From: JANXLS01 sp037129555
Lineage (GTDB): Bacteria > Planctomycetota > SZUA-567 > H5-PLA8
DNA length: 64,000 nt
Direction: 5' to 3'
Assembly (NCBI GenBank): GCA_037129555.1
Contig: JBAXUS010000002.1
Span: 23,638 to 87,637, forward strand
Position numbers and translations under genes: made by a program
Shown here: one piece after another, positions 53,073 to 62,377 of the stretch
Layout of the letters: each line of letters starts with the position of its first letter
How positions within the stretch are numbered: the first letter of the stretch is position 1
The notes under the pieces: generated by a model
Seen by the model: only the letters and a program-made list of their open reading frames with translations
Told to the model about the DNA's origin: nothing
Database searches by the model: none

Positions 53073-53667
53073 TATTCAATCTCGCTCTCCTCTGTATAAA
53101 GACGCTCCCGACATGGCCAAAGGCATGGACGAGATCGCGGCAAAATATCCGCTGAAAAAAGCCGCCGGCGCGCCGGCGTTGCCGATTTCTCTGAACGCGA
53201 AAGTGGGACTTGCCACAGCGGCAAGCGAGGATCAGCCGTTAATCGTGATTCTTGCGGAGAACTCCAAACGCCAGGAAGAATTGGCGGCGAAAGTTGCGGC
53301 ATTGGCGTGGAATTAAGAATTCGAAGGGCACTTCGTGTATGCCACGGCGGCGACGGCAAACGATCTGCCGAAAGTAAAAGGCATCGCGATTAAAGAAGGT
53401 GTCGTCGTGATCGAACCGAATGAATTTGGGCTGGAAGGCAAGGCGGTCAAAGAAGTGCCGGCCGATCAGGTCGCGGCGAAATGCGCGGACGGGATGCGGG
53501 AATCGATGAAGAGTTACGTGGCGATTGCGAAGACGCGCCGCGGGCTGCATTTCGACGGCTTGAAAGCGGGCATCTTTTACGTCCCCAATCTGCCCGTCAC
53601 CGCACACGGCGAAGCTTCGGACCGTGAGCGGTACAAGGCTCAGTTGGAGAGTCAGAAGAAGAATTGA
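53073..53667 (+). pseudogene. Uncharacterised gene with an in-frame stop and no start
   Basis: One frame covers the whole region. The first half ends AENSKRQEELAAKVAALAWN, then a TAA at 53314-53316, then EFEGHFVYATAATANDLPKVKGI and onward to 53667. Both halves have coding character (IAIKEGVVVIEPNEFGLEGKAVKEVPADQVAAKCADGMRE). A single G-to-T change in a GAA codon would explain the stop. The 5' end lacks a start codon with a ribosome site and runs into an inverted repeat. I do not recognise the family; a secreted verrucomicrobial-type protein is possible. Confidence 0.6.
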
Positions 53668-53785
53668 TCCGCGGGTGGCCCAGCCCATGCATTCCAAAAG
53701 CGGCTTTTGCGAGCGCAACGCCAACGCCCTTCAGCTGTGTTCGGCGATTCATCAGAGAGTGGTTTGGCAGGGCTGGCGGGCACTT

Positions 53786-54163
53786 TCAAGACAGCGCACT
53801 AGGAAACAGTTCACGTAATCGGGCACACTCTTTGGGCACAAGTTCTACATACTCAAATGGATCGCGCCCTATTATGTCATGCCCCGTAGCCCGCAACGCT
53901 CGATACAGACAGATGCGTGCGTAAATCAACTGGTTTACATTGAACTTTCGCTGCTCTTCGCTATCAATGAGCGACTGCGGATCGAATTCATCCCAAAGGT
54001 ATTCGTTACCCGGCGTCCATTGCAACCGTACCTGCTCAAGGACCTCCTTTAAAGACTCGCCGCTCGCATGACGGGTTCCGAGCTCGATGTTGCCCGTTGA
54101 ATAGGCGTATCGTCGCTTCCCATAAACAGGTGTGCGCTTTCTAAAAATATCAAATACCCACAT
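53786..54163 (-). CDS. Hypothetical protein
   Basis: The ATG at 54163 has GGAGA upstream at normal distance. The 125-residue product (MWVFDIFRKRTPVYGKRRYAY and onward) has no membrane segment or signal peptide. Trp, Tyr and Arg are frequent. The C-terminal half reads RICLYRALRATGHDIIGRDPFEYVELVPKECARLRELFP, a plausible helical domain. No family is recognised. It is flanked by pseudogenes on both sides. Confidence 0.55.
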   Translation of the reverse strand: MWVFDIFRKRTPVYGKRRYAYSTGNIELGTRHASGESLKEVLEQVRLQWTPGNEYLWDEFDPQSLIDSEEQRKFNVNQLIYARICLYRALRATGHDIIGRDPFEYVELVPKECARLRELFPSALS

Positions 54164-54179
54164 TTAGCACATCTCCGCC

Positions 54180-54605
54180 GTCCCCCCGCTACACCCCCAC
54201 CAGCACGTTCGTCACCAAGCTCCAATGCGTTGACATCCCTTTGCGGCACAATACTCGTAGCCGGATCGCACCATTCTCCGATCCCGCCGGTGCCGATGCC
54301 TCGGACGCGCAACCAGATCCTCGCGCCGGGCGTGAAACCCGTCAAGGCGGTTTTGGATTTCGTGGTGGACGGCTGATGCAACCATGTGTCGCCATCGGAT
54401 CGTTGTTGAGCGGGTTGAGTTGGGTTTCGATTTCGTAGGTTTTCGCGCCTTGCTTGTAGAGACTGTCCCAATGCGCGTCCACTTCGCCCGACGCGTCGAC
54501 GACGCTCAACAGTAGATTCGTCACGCACGGGGTCGGGTCCATCGGCGGAATGGCGCAATTCGTAAGCACAGGTGGAAACACGAACGCGATGTGATAAAAG
54601 GTCAC
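54180..54605 (-). pseudogene. Fibronectin type III-like protein remnant, frameshifted
   Basis: On the minus strand NLLLSVVDASGEVDAHWDSLYKQGAKTYEIETQ is followed, after a frame change near 54365, by TKSKTALTGFTPGARIWLRVRGIGTGGIGEWCDPATSIVP. Together these resemble the C-terminal fibronectin type III domain of a small verrucomicrobial-type protein (YEVQ..., ..LTPGT.Y..QVRAIG.....WSDP). The N-terminal part is missing. It is broken and probably not expressed. Confidence 0.6.
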
Positions 54606-54805
54606 GGCTCAATGTGTGTTGCCACGCCACGCCGATTACGTCGTGATTCCAGTCGCAGCAGGGCGAGAAATCGCTCACAAAAATCCTGTACCGGTGTTGG
54701 GCGCGCAGTACGTGGACGATGTGAAGCTCACGCTTAAAATGATGCCGGTTTTACCTGTGCGTGTTTCGCCAAAGCAGGGTTCGTTTTAAAAGGAGACTTT
54801 TCGAT

Positions 54806-56071
54806 TTGACGAATCGAACCGCAGTCAATCGCCGCCAATTTCTTCATGCTGCTGGCGCGGCTTTGGCGTTGCCGTGGCTGGAATCGTTTACGTGTTTGGC
54901 GGAACCGGCACGGCCAAAGCGCATGGTTACGGTCATGACCAACATGGGCGTGATGCCGCGTTATTTCTTTCCAACGAAAACGGGACGAGACTACGAGGGC
55001 ACTCCGTACCTCGATCTTCTGAAAAACCATCGCGAACGATTCACGATTTTAAGTGGCGTGTCGCATCCGGGCGTCGATGGAAATCATTCGTCGGAGCGGA
55101 GTTTCTTGAGCTGTGCGCCCCATCCTGGCGCGAGCAATTTCAAGAACAGCATTTCGCTCGATCAGTTCGCCGCGGAACGGTTGGGCAATCAGACGCGCTT
55201 CGGATCGCTGATTTTATCGGTCGGCAAAGACCACATGGGCACACCCTCGATCACGCGCGACGGCGTGCAATTGCCATCCGAGCGGCAGCCGTCCGCACTG
55301 TATCGCCGCCTGTTCGTTCAGGGCTCTCCGCAGGATGTCGATCGCAATATCGACGCGTTGCGCAAGGGCGGGAGCATCCTTGATTTTGTCCGCGACGAAG
55401 CGCGCGGCTTGGAGAAGAATTTGCCCGCCCGCGACAAGGAACGGCTGGACCAATACTTCACCTCGGTGCGGGATTTGGAGCAGCGGTTGCAGCACGCGGA
55501 GGCGTGGGAGCGCAAGCCCAAGCCGCTCGTACAGACGCCCATTCCGAAAGACATTCCCGACGAGGCCGAAGTGGAAGCGCAGGCGAATTTGATGTTCGAC
55601 ACGATGCGCCTCGCATTGGAAACCGACAGTACCCGCATCGTCACTATTTATCTCGGCCCACTGCTGGTCACGCCCAAAATTCCCGGCGTGAAAAATCAGA
55701 CGCACGCGCTCACGCATCATGGCAACGATGAAGCGAAGATCGTGGAGTTGAAGAAAATCGAAGAGGCCCAATTCCGCAGCTTGTCGCGTTTGCTCGATGG
55801 ATTGAACGGCGTCAAAGAAGCAGGCGGTACACTGCTTGACAACACGATGCTCCTTTATGGTAGCAACCTCAGCAACGCCAACGCACACGACACCACAAAC
55901 CTCCCGTTGATCTTCGCCGGAGGCGGATTCAAGCACGGCCAACATCTCGCGTTCGACAAAAAGATCAACAAACCCCTCGCGAACCTATTCGTCACAATGT
56001 TGCAACGCATGGGCATCGAGACGGACAAATTCGCGAGCAGCACGGGAACGATGACGGGCGTGGAACTCTAA
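54806..56071 (+). CDS. DUF1552 secreted protein (Tat signal)
   Basis: The 421-residue protein carries a twin-arginine signal (VNRRQFLHAAGAALALPWLESF) and the DUF1552 core: KRMVTVMTNMGVMPRYFFPTKTGRDYEGTPYLDLLKNHRERFTILSGVSHPGVDGNHSSERSFLSCAPHP, then a C-terminal LLDNTMLLYGSNLSNANAHDTTNLPLIFAGGG. A TTG at 54806 with AAAAGGAG ten bases upstream is the best start; a GTG at 54761 is also open but has no ribosome site. DUF1552 genes are usually paired with DUF1592 cytochrome genes in PVC bacteria, as here. The function is unknown. Confidence 0.85.
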   Translation: MTNRTAVNRRQFLHAAGAALALPWLESFTCLAEPARPKRMVTVMTNMGVMPRYFFPTKTGRDYEGTPYLDLLKNHRERFTILSGVSHPGVDGNHSSERSFLSCAPHPGASNFKNSISLDQFAAERLGNQTRFGSLILSVGKDHMGTPSITRDGVQLPSERQPSALYRRLFVQGSPQDVDRNIDALRKGGSILDFVRDEARGLEKNLPARDKERLDQYFTSVRDLEQRLQHAEAWERKPKPLVQTPIPKDIPDEAEVEAQANLMFDTMRLALETDSTRIVTIYLGPLLVTPKIPGVKNQTHALTHHGNDEAKIVELKKIEEAQFRSLSRLLDGLNGVKEAGGTLLDNTMLLYGSNLSNANAHDTTNLPLIFAGGGFKHGQHLAFDKKINKPLANLFVTMLQRMGIETDKFASSTGTMTGVEL

Positions 56072-56113
56072 AAATATGTGTCTTCAAAGGATAGATAGAG
56101 GAACCGAATCCAA

Positions 56114-56959
56114 ATGAAAAAGCAACTGTGGAAAATGGTGGGGGCAGTGATTCTTTGCGCCCCGATGTTTGCGTTCGAGTATCCGTACGTGACGGCTGAG
56201 CCGCAGAAGACGGGCTGGCCTTTGACCGACGACGAGCGTGCGTACGTGCTCAAGCCGGAATTCGAGCGCCGGCCTGGGGCTGAGCAGAAGAAGCATCTGC
56301 CGGCGATGTGGCCGGTCGTGCCCAGCGCGGGAAATTGGGGCGGGACGAGCTGGCTGGATACGCACACGAAGTTGGTCAAGGAAACGGAATCAAAGAAGGG
56401 GCCGATAGACGTTTTGCTCGTTGGCGACAGCATCACGATGCAATGGGGCGCGGCGTGGACGAAACATTTTCCGGCGCTAAAGACAGTGAACATCGGCATC
56501 GGAGGAGACAAAACTCAGAACGTTCTCTGGCGTCTCGACCACGGAGGAGTGGACGGTTTGCAGCCGAAAGTCGTCGTCGTGCTCATTGGCAACAACAACA
56601 TGTTCTTCACCGCTGAAACCGGAATTGAGGCGGCGGCGAACGGCGTGAAAATGGTCATCGCCAACGTGCGTGAGAAGTTCCCGCTGGCTGAGGTGATTGC
56701 CGTGAACATCTTCCCCGCACACGCGCCGGGAGTTCGGTTTTACGAAGACATCAAGAAGACGAACGCCGTGATCGACGCACTAAAACTCGACACCGATCCG
56801 AAAGTGCATCGCCTCGATTTGTGGAGCGACATGGTCAATGTCGACGGAACGATCAAAAAAGAGTTGTTCACGCCAGACAACATTCATTTGTCCCAGAATG
56901 GCGGATATGCGTTGTATGCGGCCCGGTTGAAACCGCTGCTGGAAAAGTATCTCAAATAG
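56114..56959 (+). CDS. SGNH/GDSL hydrolase, secreted
   Basis: The 281-residue protein has a signal peptide (about 1-22). Its SGNH domain has the nucleophile block VLLVGDSITMQWG (Ser near residue 100), then NIGIGGDKTQNVLWRLDHG, the oxyanion Asn in VLIGNNNMFF and the catalytic pair DNIHLS near 255. This layout matches the acetylhydrolase-like (PAF-AH) subgroup found with carbohydrate genes in PVC bacteria. It lies between the DUF1552 and DUF1592 genes in the same direction. Confidence 0.88.
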   Translation: MKKQLWKMVGAVILCAPMFAFEYPYVTAEPQKTGWPLTDDERAYVLKPEFERRPGAEQKKHLPAMWPVVPSAGNWGGTSWLDTHTKLVKETESKKGPIDVLLVGDSITMQWGAAWTKHFPALKTVNIGIGGDKTQNVLWRLDHGGVDGLQPKVVVVLIGNNNMFFTAETGIEAAANGVKMVIANVREKFPLAEVIAVNIFPAHAPGVRFYEDIKKTNAVIDALKLDTDPKVHRLDLWSDMVNVDGTIKKELFTPDNIHLSQNGGYALYAARLKPLLEKYLK

Positions 56960-56986
56960 TTCAGCATTCACATGGAAATCCGAACG

Positions 56987-59569
56987 ATGAAAACCATCGC
57001 GGTTCTATTTTTTATTGCGCTTGCCGCGAGATCCACAGCCGCAGCCGACACGACTGCATTCTTCGCCCGGCATTGTCTCGACTGCCACGACGCCGACACG
57101 AAGAAGGGCGGGCTTGACTTGAGCGGGCTCGCGTTCAATCTGGACGACCGTGCGAATTTTGAGACGTGGGTCCATGTCCATGACCGGATCACAAGCGGCG
57201 ACATGCCGCCGAAGAAACGAGCGCGCCCAACGCAGGACGAGATAAACTCGGTGCTTGCTGAAGTTGATACGAAACTCGTCGTTGCTGACGAAGCGCGTAT
57301 CGAGAAAGAAGGGCGCGCGGTGTTTCGGCGGCTTACTCGAGCCGAGTATGAGAATGCGGTGCGTGACATTTTCGCGCTGCCTCATTTGGAAATCAAAGAG
57401 CTGCTGCCGCCCGATGGCTCGCGGCATGGCTTCGACAAAATCGCCGAGGCGTTGGATCTGTCGCATGTTCAGCTCGCTAAGTATCTCGAGGCTGCCGACC
57501 ATGCGCTCGATGCCGCAATTGCCACGCGAGCCACCGCGCCGCCCGTCGTGAAGCGGCGTCTTTATCCGACCGAGTCGTTCAAGTTTCACATGAATCTGAA
57601 ACTCGGTAGCGCGATTCTAATGAAAGACGGGCAGCCCGATCCACTCTGGCCGGTCGCGAACGAGAAACACGATGCGGGCGAAATGGGCACGATCAAAACG
57701 CCGGATTTTGGAAAGCTGAAGCAATCCGTCGCGCTGCTCACTCCGAACCTCGAAGGCTGGCTCAAGAGCATGACCTTCGCGCCGATGTTCGCGGGCAAGT
57801 ATCGGCTGCGGCTCTCGACGTGGAGCGCGCATTGGAATGCGGGCCAGTTGGAGTCTGCGCCGGTGCCGCAGACGGTGCGGCTCTACGCGCATCCGCGCAC
57901 GCTTGGCTACTTCGATGCGCCGTCGCTTGCACCGAAAGTCCATGAATTCACGCCGTGGCTGGAAATGGGGGACGAGGTCATCTTCGATCCCGCCTCATTC
58001 TTCTGGACGGGCCTGCAGATTCATCAACACAAAGGCGGCGGTGGCCAGCATGTCGGGCCAGCTATTGTGTGCGACTGGCTCGAGGTTGAAGGGCCGCATT
58101 ACGAGGAGTGGCCGCCGGAGAGCCATCGCCGCGTATTCGGCGACCTGCCCTTGAAGTCCTTCGGCACCACAAGTGGACTCAATCCGCCAACACATTCGGA
58201 ACCCATACAGAAGCTCGGATACGGGTGGCCGAAGCCTTGGGATTTGCCTTTGGATGATCGCAAATGGCCGCTCGTTTCTGTCGTCAGTACCGCTCCGCTC
58301 GACGATGCGAAGCGGCTGCTCGCGAGCTTTCTCCCGCGCGCATTTCGCCGGGATGTGAGCGATGCCGAAGTGATGAAATATGCCGGCCTGGTGCAGCAGC
58401 GCTTGGAAAAAAAGGACTGCTTCGAACTCGCGATGCGCCACGCGTACAAGGCCGCGCTGACTTCCACGCAGTTCATCTTTCGAAAAGAAGCGCCGGGGCA
58501 ATTGAGCGACACCGAACTTGCATCAAGGCTTGCATTCTGGATCTGGAATTCACCACCCGACAACGTGCTGCTTGATCTCGCCCGGCAAAACAAGCTTCAT
58601 GATCCCGCGACGATCCGGGCTCAAGTCGAACGCCTGCTCTCTGACACGCGTAGCGAGCGCTTCATTGCTGACTTTCTCGATCAATGGCTTAAGCTCCGCG
58701 ACATCGACGCCACCGATCCCGATGCGAAGCTCTATCCTGAGTTCCATCTCTATTTAAAGGAGTCCATGCTCGCGGAGTCACGCGCCTTTTTCCGTGAGCT
58801 CATCGCCAATGACTTGCCCGCATCGAACATCGTTGAATCTGATTTCGCGATGCTCAATCAACGGCTCGCGGAACACTACGGTATCCCGGGCGTCACCGGC
58901 CCGGACATACGCCGTGTGGCGTTGCCACCCGAAAGTCATCGCGGTGGATTTCTCACACAAGCCGCTGTCCTCAAAGTCACGGCGAACGGCACGACCTCGT
59001 CGCCGGTCGTGCGCGGTGTCTTCGTCACCGAACGCATCTTTGGCCTGCCCGTTCCGCCGCCACCGCCCGGCGTCCCTGCGATTGATCCCGACACGCGCGG
59101 CGCGACCACGATCCGCGAGCAACTCGCAAAACATCGTGTCGATGCCGCTTGCGCCGCGTGTCACGTGAAGATGGACCCACCCGGCCTTGCATTGGAGAAT
59201 TACGACGTCATCGGCGGCTGGCGCGAGCGGTATCGCTCGTTGGACAAGGGGATGCCCGTCGCTGTCAAAATGTCGGACGGCACCGGTGTCCATTACAAAG
59301 CCGGTCCCGTCGTTGACGCGAGCGGCGAGACCGCAAAAGCCGAGGCGTTCCACGACCTCGCGGATTTCCAGCGGCTTGTTCTCGCGAAGCCCGAGACCAT
59401 CGCCCGCGCATTTGTTGCTCACATGGTGACCTATGCGTCAGGCGCAGAACCGCGCTACTCCGACCGCCGCGAGATTCAGCGCATCGTTTTGGAATCTGCC
59501 GGGAATCGATATGGCATCCGAACCCTTATCCATACCATTGCGCAAAGCCGCTTATTTGTTAACAAATGA
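56987..59569 (+). CDS. DUF1592/DUF1588 cytochrome c-type protein
   Basis: The 860-residue secreted protein has a signal peptide, then a cytochrome-like domain with heme motif CLDCH (about residue 30). DUF1587 (FRRLTRAEYENAVRDIFAL), DUF1595 (LLASFLPRAFRRDVSDAEVMKYAG), DUF1592, DUF1588 (RGGFLTQAAVLKVTANGTTSSPVVRGVFVTERI, with a second heme motif CAACH) and DUF1585 at the end follow in that order. Such proteins are abundant in Planctomycetota and Verrucomicrobiota and are thought to act in periplasmic redox or polymer breakdown. The ATG at 56987 starts the signal peptide; an ATG at 56972 is also open. Confidence 0.9.
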   Translation: MKTIAVLFFIALAARSTAAADTTAFFARHCLDCHDADTKKGGLDLSGLAFNLDDRANFETWVHVHDRITSGDMPPKKRARPTQDEINSVLAEVDTKLVVADEARIEKEGRAVFRRLTRAEYENAVRDIFALPHLEIKELLPPDGSRHGFDKIAEALDLSHVQLAKYLEAADHALDAAIATRATAPPVVKRRLYPTESFKFHMNLKLGSAILMKDGQPDPLWPVANEKHDAGEMGTIKTPDFGKLKQSVALLTPNLEGWLKSMTFAPMFAGKYRLRLSTWSAHWNAGQLESAPVPQTVRLYAHPRTLGYFDAPSLAPKVHEFTPWLEMGDEVIFDPASFFWTGLQIHQHKGGGGQHVGPAIVCDWLEVEGPHYEEWPPESHRRVFGDLPLKSFGTTSGLNPPTHSEPIQKLGYGWPKPWDLPLDDRKWPLVSVVSTAPLDDAKRLLASFLPRAFRRDVSDAEVMKYAGLVQQRLEKKDCFELAMRHAYKAALTSTQFIFRKEAPGQLSDTELASRLAFWIWNSPPDNVLLDLARQNKLHDPATIRAQVERLLSDTRSERFIADFLDQWLKLRDIDATDPDAKLYPEFHLYLKESMLAESRAFFRELIANDLPASNIVESDFAMLNQRLAEHYGIPGVTGPDIRRVALPPESHRGGFLTQAAVLKVTANGTTSSPVVRGVFVTERIFGLPVPPPPPGVPAIDPDTRGATTIREQLAKHRVDAACAACHVKMDPPGLALENYDVIGGWRERYRSLDKGMPVAVKMSDGTGVHYKAGPVVDASGETAKAEAFHDLADFQRLVLAKPETIARAFVAHMVTYASGAEPRYSDRREIQRIVLESAGNRYGIRTLIHTIAQSRLFVNK

Positions 59570-59669
59570 AGTGTGGTGGAATCTTTCACTTTATAAATGC
59601 TCATGAATAGAATGGCACAAACCTTTAAGTCTGGAGCTTTTTCGGTTCGAGCGTGATGATTGCACCCCT

Positions 59670-60035
59670 TTACGTCCGCCGCCCCTCACGATACCGTATA
59701 AACCCTTCGCAGATCAGCCAAACCACCGTAAGGATTGCGAGCGCTACGATGAAATCAAAAATTGCATAGCTAGCTGTAGGCATTGAATTAAAGCTATTAC
59801 GTTTTACCAAATATGGCCAATGCCATTCTAATAGATTCTCATATAGAAACGGCTGTGGCCAACCATAACTACGCTCTATAGGATCCTTACTCCCATCGGC
59901 ATAAAAATAATAATCTGTTACGTCTCCCACACAATTCGCCCAAATAATCCCCCCCGCCGTAAACATCAAGATCACAGCCGTGCTGAGATGCAGTTGCAAG
60001 CGCCACCGGCGCGGCTTTTTCGGTTCGAGCGTCAT
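59670..60035 (-). CDS. Small two-helix membrane protein, tandem copy 1
   Basis: The 121-residue protein has membrane helices near residues 15-35 and 85-108 and a charged C-terminus (CEGFIRYREGRRT). The first 37 residues are almost identical to the next gene (LHLSTAVILMFTAGGIIWANCVG). The central extracytoplasmic part with several Tyr and Trp residues differs strongly. The function is not recognised. Confidence 0.65.
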   Translation of the reverse strand: MTLEPKKPRRWRLQLHLSTAVILMFTAGGIIWANCVGDVTDYYFYADGSKDPIERSYGWPQPFLYENLLEWHWPYLVKRNSFNSMPTASYAIFDFIVALAILTVVWLICEGFIRYREGRRT

Positions 60036-60047
60036 GCTTGCACTTCT

Positions 60048-60413
60048 TTACTTTCGCCGCCCATCACGATACCGTATCCACCCTTCACAGACCTGCCAAA
60101 CTACCGTAAGGATCACGAGGGCTACGATTAAATTAAGAATCACGTTGGTTATAAAGTGATCTATTGCAGGAGATTTGTTTTGCAATGCGGCTGGTACTGG
60201 TGGAGTATAACTAATTATCTCAATAATCGGCCATGGCCAACCATATTGAAGCTCGCTTATCCGGGGAGCCGTATCCCAGTAACGTATATCATCTTCTTGC
60301 CTTCCTACACAATTCGCCCAAATAATCCCCCCCGCCGTGAACATCAAGATCACAGCCGTGCTGAGATGCAGTTGCAAGCGCCACGGACGCGGCTTTTTCG
60401 GGTCGAGCGTCAT
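60048..60413 (-). CDS. Small two-helix membrane protein, tandem copy 2
   Basis: The 121-residue paralog of the neighbouring gene has the same start (MTLDPKKPRPWRLQLHLSTAV), the same C-terminus (CEGWIRYRDGRRK) and a different middle part (about 38-85). The 12-base spacer between the copies, including the ribosome site, repeats the sequence found after the third copy. The shared ends with a changed middle suggest selection on the exposed loop. Confidence 0.65.
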   Translation of the reverse strand: MTLDPKKPRPWRLQLHLSTAVILMFTAGGIIWANCVGRQEDDIRYWDTAPRISELQYGWPWPIIEIISYTPPVPAALQNKSPAIDHFITNVILNLIVALVILTVVWQVCEGWIRYRDGRRK

Positions 60414-60425
60414 GCTTGCACTCCT

Positions 60426-60500
60426 TTACTTTCGCCGCCCCTCACGATACCGTATATACCCTTCGCAGATCAGCCAAACTACCGTAAAGATCACGAGGAT
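60426..60500 (-). pseudogene. C-terminal stub of a third tandem copy
   Basis: The minus strand encodes ILVIFTVVWLICEGYIRYREGRRK and a stop, almost the same as the C-termini of copies 1 and 2. The rest of the gene is missing: upstream the sequence changes to the end of a sulfatase. It shows that the tandem array once had at least three members and that a deletion joined it to foreign sequence. Confidence 0.75.
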
Positions 60501-60502
60501 GG

Positions 60503-60740
60503 TCAATTGCTTTTCCTTCTGTTGCCGGCTTGATGCTCTTTTGCCTCGCGTTCGGTCTTGTCTCCCTCATCGCCTTGTTGTTTCATCCAACCATCGAGAG
60601 TTGTTCGAAGGCGTACAGCCGTGGCGGCATTGTCCGGCTTGTCCCCGACGTTGACCAATTCCCAGTGGTCGGTTTGTAAATCGTAAAGTTCGATCGCGGG
60701 ACGCTTGGTGTAGCGTGCGGCTTGTTCCGCAGCAAAGGTG
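60503..60740 (-). pseudogene. Sulfatase C-terminal fragment
   Basis: The minus-strand frame ending at 60503 reads RYTKRPAIELYDLQTDHWEL, then VNVGDKPDNAATAVRLRTTL and DGWMKQQGDEGDKTEREAKE, matching the C-terminal end of type I sulfatases (ELYDL..DP.E..N.A..P). About 75 residues remain of a protein that is usually 450-550 residues long. The catalytic CxPSR region is missing. It starts directly after the DUF6880 stop codon. Confidence 0.75.
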
Positions 60741-62087
60741 TCAATTCTTCCACTTTGCCTTGGCACGTTCCAAAAATGATGGTTGGGCGCTTTTACCCCG
60801 GCCCGCGGCGATTTCCTTGAAGCCAGCCATGAAGCCGATTTTGCGGTGGTGCTCAGCTTGTACATGGGCGACAGTTTTCTGCCACTCGCAGTCGAGCCCA
60901 GCCTTTTCGAAGCAGCGCTTCGCGCGTTTGAAGTTCGCAAGTGCCGCATCGTAATACTTGCTTTTCTTACCGTTGACGATCCGCATGCCTTGTGCGCACC
61001 AGAGTCGTGCCGCTGCATCGGGATGCGACTTCTCCAGTTTCTTTGCCACTGGTTCGGTGGTGTAATGGCTCAGTCCTTCAATAGCGGCGGCATTGCTTTG
61101 CCGAACAAACTCGGCAAGTCGCTCGATCTCCTTGGTCTTGAGCAGTAAACCCATGAGCGAGTGGATGTCCGCGCCCTGGGCCGCGTCAATGGCTTTTGTG
61201 TGCCACGTTGAACGTTCGGGCTTCGGCACACATTTCATGAGATCGTCATAACTGTGTTCGCTCGGGCGCTTCACATATTCAGTCCAAGCCCCGTCTAGCG
61301 CTTCGTCACCGCGCCCCAGTTTTGCCAAAAGTTCGCGTTTGAGCTTGTATAGTTCGTAGCCAACCGTGTCGAAACGATTGGCGTTTTTTTCGAGTTCGAT
61401 GCCACGGTCAACCCATTTCAACGCCTCTCCGTGTTTGTGCTGGCCGCTGATCAGCGTGGCGACGGCGTGGCAGTCTTTTACCGTTATCCCATCTTCGCCG
61501 GCAAGGGCGGTATAGGCTTGAACATTTTTCTGCGCGACGTAAATCGTGCGGAGCGATTCGCCCCACCGGCGACGGGAATACTCTGGATTGTCTTCGCGTG
61601 ATCCGGCTGGAGCAGGCTTGTTTGCGATCGCCGCGTCAAATCGCGCCCGAATCAGTTTCTCAAACGCCGCGAGTCCGGCTTTATCAAACACCTGCACGGC
61701 GTCCACGTCGGCGCGATAGCAAAAGCCGTACGGATCGTCGTCCATTCGTGCCAGCAGGAGTGCAGCGGTGTTGTTCGAGTCTGCTTTCGCAGCCTGTCTG
61801 GCCTTGATCCAGCCGGAGAATAGTTCCAAAACGAAATCGCCGAAACTGCCACTCGAGTCGTCCACCTCGTCCGCTTTCTCGTAACACCCCGCGAGGAACA
61901 CATCGTAAAGCGCGATCGCGCGGTTTGGATCGCTTCGGATCAATTCCGCTATTTTGGTTTCGGCTGCATCAAGTCCGTCCACGAATGAGAAACACCCTCG
62001 ATCCGGAATAAATCTTCCGGGGGCGAGTGCAATTTCAATCTCGTGTTCGATTGGGTCGAGTTTGCAAGGACGTTTACTGGCCATCAT
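60741..62087 (-). CDS. DUF6880-type repeat protein
   Basis: The 448-residue protein begins MMASKRPCKLDPIEHEIEIALAPG. It has a long helical-repeat region (LFSGWIKARQAAKADSNNTAALLLARMDDDPYGFC, RFDAAIANKPAP, ISGQHKHGEALKWVDRGIELEKN, ARLWCAQGMRIVNGKKSKYYDAALANFKRAKRCFEKAGL) resembling DUF6880 proteins. The frame is open to 62486, but the upstream part has no coding character and the ATG at 62087 is preceded by GGGGA. No catalytic motif was recognised. Neighbours on both sides are gene fragments. Confidence 0.65.
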   Translation of the reverse strand: MMASKRPCKLDPIEHEIEIALAPGRFIPDRGCFSFVDGLDAAETKIAELIRSDPNRAIALYDVFLAGCYEKADEVDDSSGSFGDFVLELFSGWIKARQAAKADSNNTAALLLARMDDDPYGFCYRADVDAVQVFDKAGLAAFEKLIRARFDAAIANKPAPAGSREDNPEYSRRRWGESLRTIYVAQKNVQAYTALAGEDGITVKDCHAVATLISGQHKHGEALKWVDRGIELEKNANRFDTVGYELYKLKRELLAKLGRGDEALDGAWTEYVKRPSEHSYDDLMKCVPKPERSTWHTKAIDAAQGADIHSLMGLLLKTKEIERLAEFVRQSNAAAIEGLSHYTTEPVAKKLEKSHPDAAARLWCAQGMRIVNGKKSKYYDAALANFKRAKRCFEKAGLDCEWQKTVAHVQAEHHRKIGFMAGFKEIAAGRGKSAQPSFLERAKAKWKN

Positions 62088-62377
62088 TCCATGTCCCCGA
62101 GTTCCATTTCTTCCAACTTCCACAACAGAAGCGGATGTTTCCGCGCCAGAAAACATAATTGTGCGGTGTTTATAAGTTGTTGCTCGCACGACCTCAAGTA
62201 CAAGCGCGGCGCGCTTCTGCATGGCACCGCGAAAATTGTGTGGGCACTTCCAGACCACCCCTACTTGAACTACGGCCTCCTTTTCTGGGGCGTCACATAC
62301 AAGCAACAACTCATGTAACATCTTCCTTTCATATTGATGCACAATTGTCGGCACGAATGTCGAGGAGCGAAGAACGC

